NCBI GenBank assembly: GCA_023404955.1
Contig: JAEXZY010000140.1
Span: forward strand, 1 to 13,630
Reading direction: 5' to 3'
Length of the DNA stretch: 13,630 nucleotides
Source of the DNA: Actinomycetes bacterium
Lineage (GTDB): Bacteria; Actinomycetota; Actinomycetes; Mycobacteriales; Mycobacteriaceae
Shown here: positions 11,924 to 13,630 of the stretch, piece by piece
How the letters are laid out: the number at the start of each line of letters is the position of its first letter
Position numbering within the stretch: the stretch's first letter is position 1
Translations under genes and position numbers: made by a program
Notes under the pieces: generated by a model
Databases searched by the model: none
Seen by the model: the letters and a program-made list of their open reading frames with translations, nothing else
Told to the model about the DNA's origin: nothing

Positions 11924-13540
11924 TCAGGCGGGATTGATCGGGGGAGTGAAGCGCTCGAGCTGAACCGGATTGTCGGCCCGGCGGGTCAGCTCGACGGGTC
12001 TGCCGTCGGTCACGCGGGTGACGGTGCCCTTCTCCCGGTCGAAGTTGAGGGTGCCGTGCTGGAAGTTCTGCACGATCCACAGTGGTTCTGCGATTTCGGC
12101 GCTGGTCGGCAGACCCAGTGCGCCTCTCTCGAATCCCAGTGTGCCCCAGGCGTTGTAGAGCTCGCCGGTGACCGGTTCGGCACCCGTGGTCGGGGACCAG
12201 TACACCGCGCCGTGCTCGAAGGTGGCGTAGCGGGTCGCGCCCTCGCCGGACGCCTCGGGTGAGGTCGGCTTGCCGAGGTAACCACGCACCCCGCCGAGCT
12301 TTTCCCACGTGGTGAAGATCGCGCCGCCGCGCAGCTGCTCGATCAGCAGGTCGGCACCGGGTGGCTCGTTGAATGCGGCTGCCATCTCGCGGATCTGGGG
12401 CATCAGCGCATAGGCGGCGTTGCCTGGGCACTCGGTGTTGCCGACGTCACGGTGGGTGAAGATGGTCGGCAGGGTCGGTGACGAGCCGAACGGGAACTTG
12501 GTGAACGCTCCGCCCTCGGACGGCAGCACCACGGTACCGCGCGGGTCGACCCCGGCCTGCCCCAGTACCCAGCCCAGAAGCCTTGCGGTGGTGCGCAATT
12601 GGATGGGGGTCGGGGGCACGTCGGTGAAATTGCCGAGCATGGCCACGCCCCACGTGTTGTGGTTGAACCCGCCGGTGTGGCTGCCCTCGACGGGCCGGGT
12701 CATGCCACCGGCCCGGCCCTCGAACACCTGCCCGTACTTGTCGACGAGCGCGTTGTAGGCGATGTCGCACCAGCCCAGGGTGCGGGTGTGGTACTCGTAG
12801 ATCGAGCGGACGATGCCCGCCGAATCCTGCGGCGTGTAGTCGTTGCTGCCCGCGGAGTGGTGGACGACCCCGGCCTGAATCCTGTTGTCATAGCGCGGTT
12901 CTCCGCAGCGCATCGACTCGTCGGCGCCCCATGCGGCGCGGTTGATGATGCTGGGCGGTTGCCCCGGCGGGGTGGCGGCGTTGGGCAGGGGTAGCAGGTC
13001 GACCGGCGTCTGCGGTGGGCTGATCAACACCGCGGTGATGTTCTGGGCGAAGGGCTGCTCGACCGTCGCCGGGATGTAGCCCAAGCCCGGGCGCTGCCCC
13101 TGGGCGGGTGCGGCAGGCGGGGTGACCGGAGCGTTGGGGGGTCGGGTCACCTCGATCTGCACGGTCGTGGTGCGCCCGACGAACACCGGTTCGGTGCCGC
13201 GGGGGGCGTCGTGGCTGGTCGGGCCGACGCCCTCGAGCGTTTCGGCGTCATACCAGGGCCCCCAGCTGCCGTCGTCCTTCTTCGCTCGCACCCGGGCGGT
13301 GGTGCCCGTCAGATCCCCGGATGTCAGCGCGACCATCGAGAACGGGGTGTCCTGGTGGATCTCGCGGACGGTGCGGCCCCCGCCGAGCTCGGCCAGCGGC
13401 TGCGACGCCATCTTCGGAGCGGCGACAGCGGGGGTCGGTGAGGGCTCAGCGCTGATGATCGCGCGCACGAGCAGCGCGGTGAGCAACACCGTCCCCGCCA
13501 GCGCGGCGATCAGTGTCGACCTCGGACGACGACACAGCAC
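11924..13540 (-). CDS. Exported peptidoglycan-recognition / N-acetylmuramoyl-L-alanine amidase with LGFP repeats (Rv3811-like)
   Basis: This 538-residue protein starts with a signal anchor or signal peptide (hydrophobic 9-30, after CRRPRS). A strand-rich N-terminal region (45-190) precedes a PGRP/amidase_2 domain (about 198-385) that begins INRAAWGADESMR. The zinc ligands are visible: H227 in VVHHSAG, H363 in THRDV and C371 in ECPGN. AYN (Y262) and AMLGNFTD also match the family. The C-terminus carries LGFP-type repeats (for example GYLGKPTSPEA at 419-430 and GALGLPTSAE at 473-482), which bind the mycobacterial cell wall. It likely hydrolyses the amide between muramic acid and L-alanine, remodelling peptidoglycan outside the membrane. 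The start is GTG 13538-13540, right after a leaderless-type -10 element. It is convergent with the HAD gene. All ligands being present argues for an active enzyme. Confidence 0.93.
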   Translation of the reverse strand: MLCRRPRSTLIAALAGTVLLTALLVRAIISAEPSPTPAVAAPKMASQPLAELGGGRTVREIHQDTPFSMVALTSGDLTGTTARVRAKKDDGSWGPWYDAETLEGVGPTSHDAPRGTEPVFVGRTTTVQIEVTRPPNAPVTPPAAPAQGQRPGLGYIPATVEQPFAQNITAVLISPPQTPVDLLPLPNAATPPGQPPSIINRAAWGADESMRCGEPRYDNRIQAGVVHHSAGSNDYTPQDSAGIVRSIYEYHTRTLGWCDIAYNALVDKYGQVFEGRAGGMTRPVEGSHTGGFNHNTWGVAMLGNFTDVPPTPIQLRTTARLLGWVLGQAGVDPRGTVVLPSEGGAFTKFPFGSSPTLPTIFTHRDVGNTECPGNAAYALMPQIREMAAAFNEPPGADLLIEQLRGGAIFTTWEKLGGVRGYLGKPTSPEASGEGATRYATFEHGAVYWSPTTGAEPVTGELYNAWGTLGFERGALGLPTSAEIAEPLWIVQNFQHGTLNFDREKGTVTRVTDGRPVELTRRADNPVQLERFTPPINPA

Positions 13541-13552
13541 GGGCTGATGTTA
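13538..13552 (-). promoter_or_regulatory. Predicted leaderless promoter (-10) of the amidase gene
   Basis: On the minus strand TAACAT (13547-13552) fits TANNNT and stands 6 nt before the GTG start codon. No Shine-Dalgarno sequence is seen between them, so the transcript probably starts at or next to the GTG. Confidence 0.5.
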
Positions 13553-13600
13553 CGTATGTGTCAGCTGTTACTGATGTTCCGACACGCGGACGCGCCGACG

Positions 13601-13630
13601 GCACCGCAGAGCTCGAGGCTTCTGCGGTGC
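13601..13630. terminator. Perfect 10-bp inverted repeat, probable terminator hairpin
   Basis: gcaccgcaga (13601-13610) and tctgcggtgc (13621-13630) are exact reverse complements around a 10-nt loop, the strongest hairpin in the intergenic DNA of this window. It ends exactly at the window edge, so flanking bases on one side are unseen. No U-run follows on the minus strand. It may terminate the next gene to the right (erp, if the order follows M. tuberculosis) and insulate the amidase promoter about 50 bp away. Confidence 0.55.

Noticed and set aside
10920..12431. A 503-residue minus-strand open frame
   Set aside because: It is antisense to the acyltransferase and HAD genes and to part of the amidase; no recognisable domain.
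1..13630. A new defence system, prophage, transposon or CRISPR array
   Set aside because: I looked for transposase or integrase signatures, long terminal repeats, spaced direct repeats and abrupt composition change and saw none; the APH-like and CPBP genes fit the conserved core order.

Overview
The window reads as a core chromosomal segment of a Mycobacterium-type actinomycete. It has very high GC, mostly GTG starts, tight gene packing, an IdeR-type iron box and several leaderless-looking promoters. The gene set and order also match what I recall of the M. tuberculosis H37Rv Rv3839-Rv3834c and Rv3819-Rv3811 neighbourhoods; this is recall, no search was run. The lack of the sulfolipid genes between those two blocks points away from the tuberculosis complex and towards a fast-growing or environmental species. 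I see no mobile element, CRISPR array, tRNA, rRNA or clear foreign gene. No stretch over 300 bases lacks a gene.

Left part (1-1865). A minus-strand operon runs leftwards from an IdeR-box promoter: a DUF2470/split-barrel protein, a CPBP-family membrane protease, and the start of a proline-rich protein cut by the window edge. Facing it on the plus strand is pheA (prephenate dehydratase), translationally coupled to a histidine phosphatase gene.

Middle (3476-6864). Three minus-strand genes follow: a 66-residue Cys/His-rich protein, a small zincin-like metalloprotease, and a membrane-anchored septum-formation-type protein with an internal duplication and a poly-serine tract. The last is divergent from serS (seryl-tRNA synthetase). 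serS ends tail-to-tail with the next minus-strand gene, with overlapping stop codons.

Right part (6861-13630). A minus-strand operon holds an aminoglycoside-phosphotransferase-like protein, a metallo-beta-lactamase/Rieske fusion protein and a small conserved protein. Divergent from it, a plus-strand operon holds two tandem paralogous PlsC-type acyltransferases and a HAD phosphatase, with 3-nt and overlapping junctions. A large exported peptidoglycan-recognition/amidase protein with LGFP repeats closes the window on the minus strand. A perfect 10-bp inverted repeat occupies the last 30 bases.

By function this is mostly housekeeping: phenylalanine synthesis, serine charging, phospholipid acylation and cell-wall or septum maintenance, plus one iron-responsive operon. 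I found no convincing undescribed multi-gene system. The most interesting leads are the iron-controlled DUF2470-CPBP operon, the MBL-Rieske fusion, the unrecognised Cys-rich small protein, and the serS junction where the tuberculosis complex carries its sulfolipid cluster.
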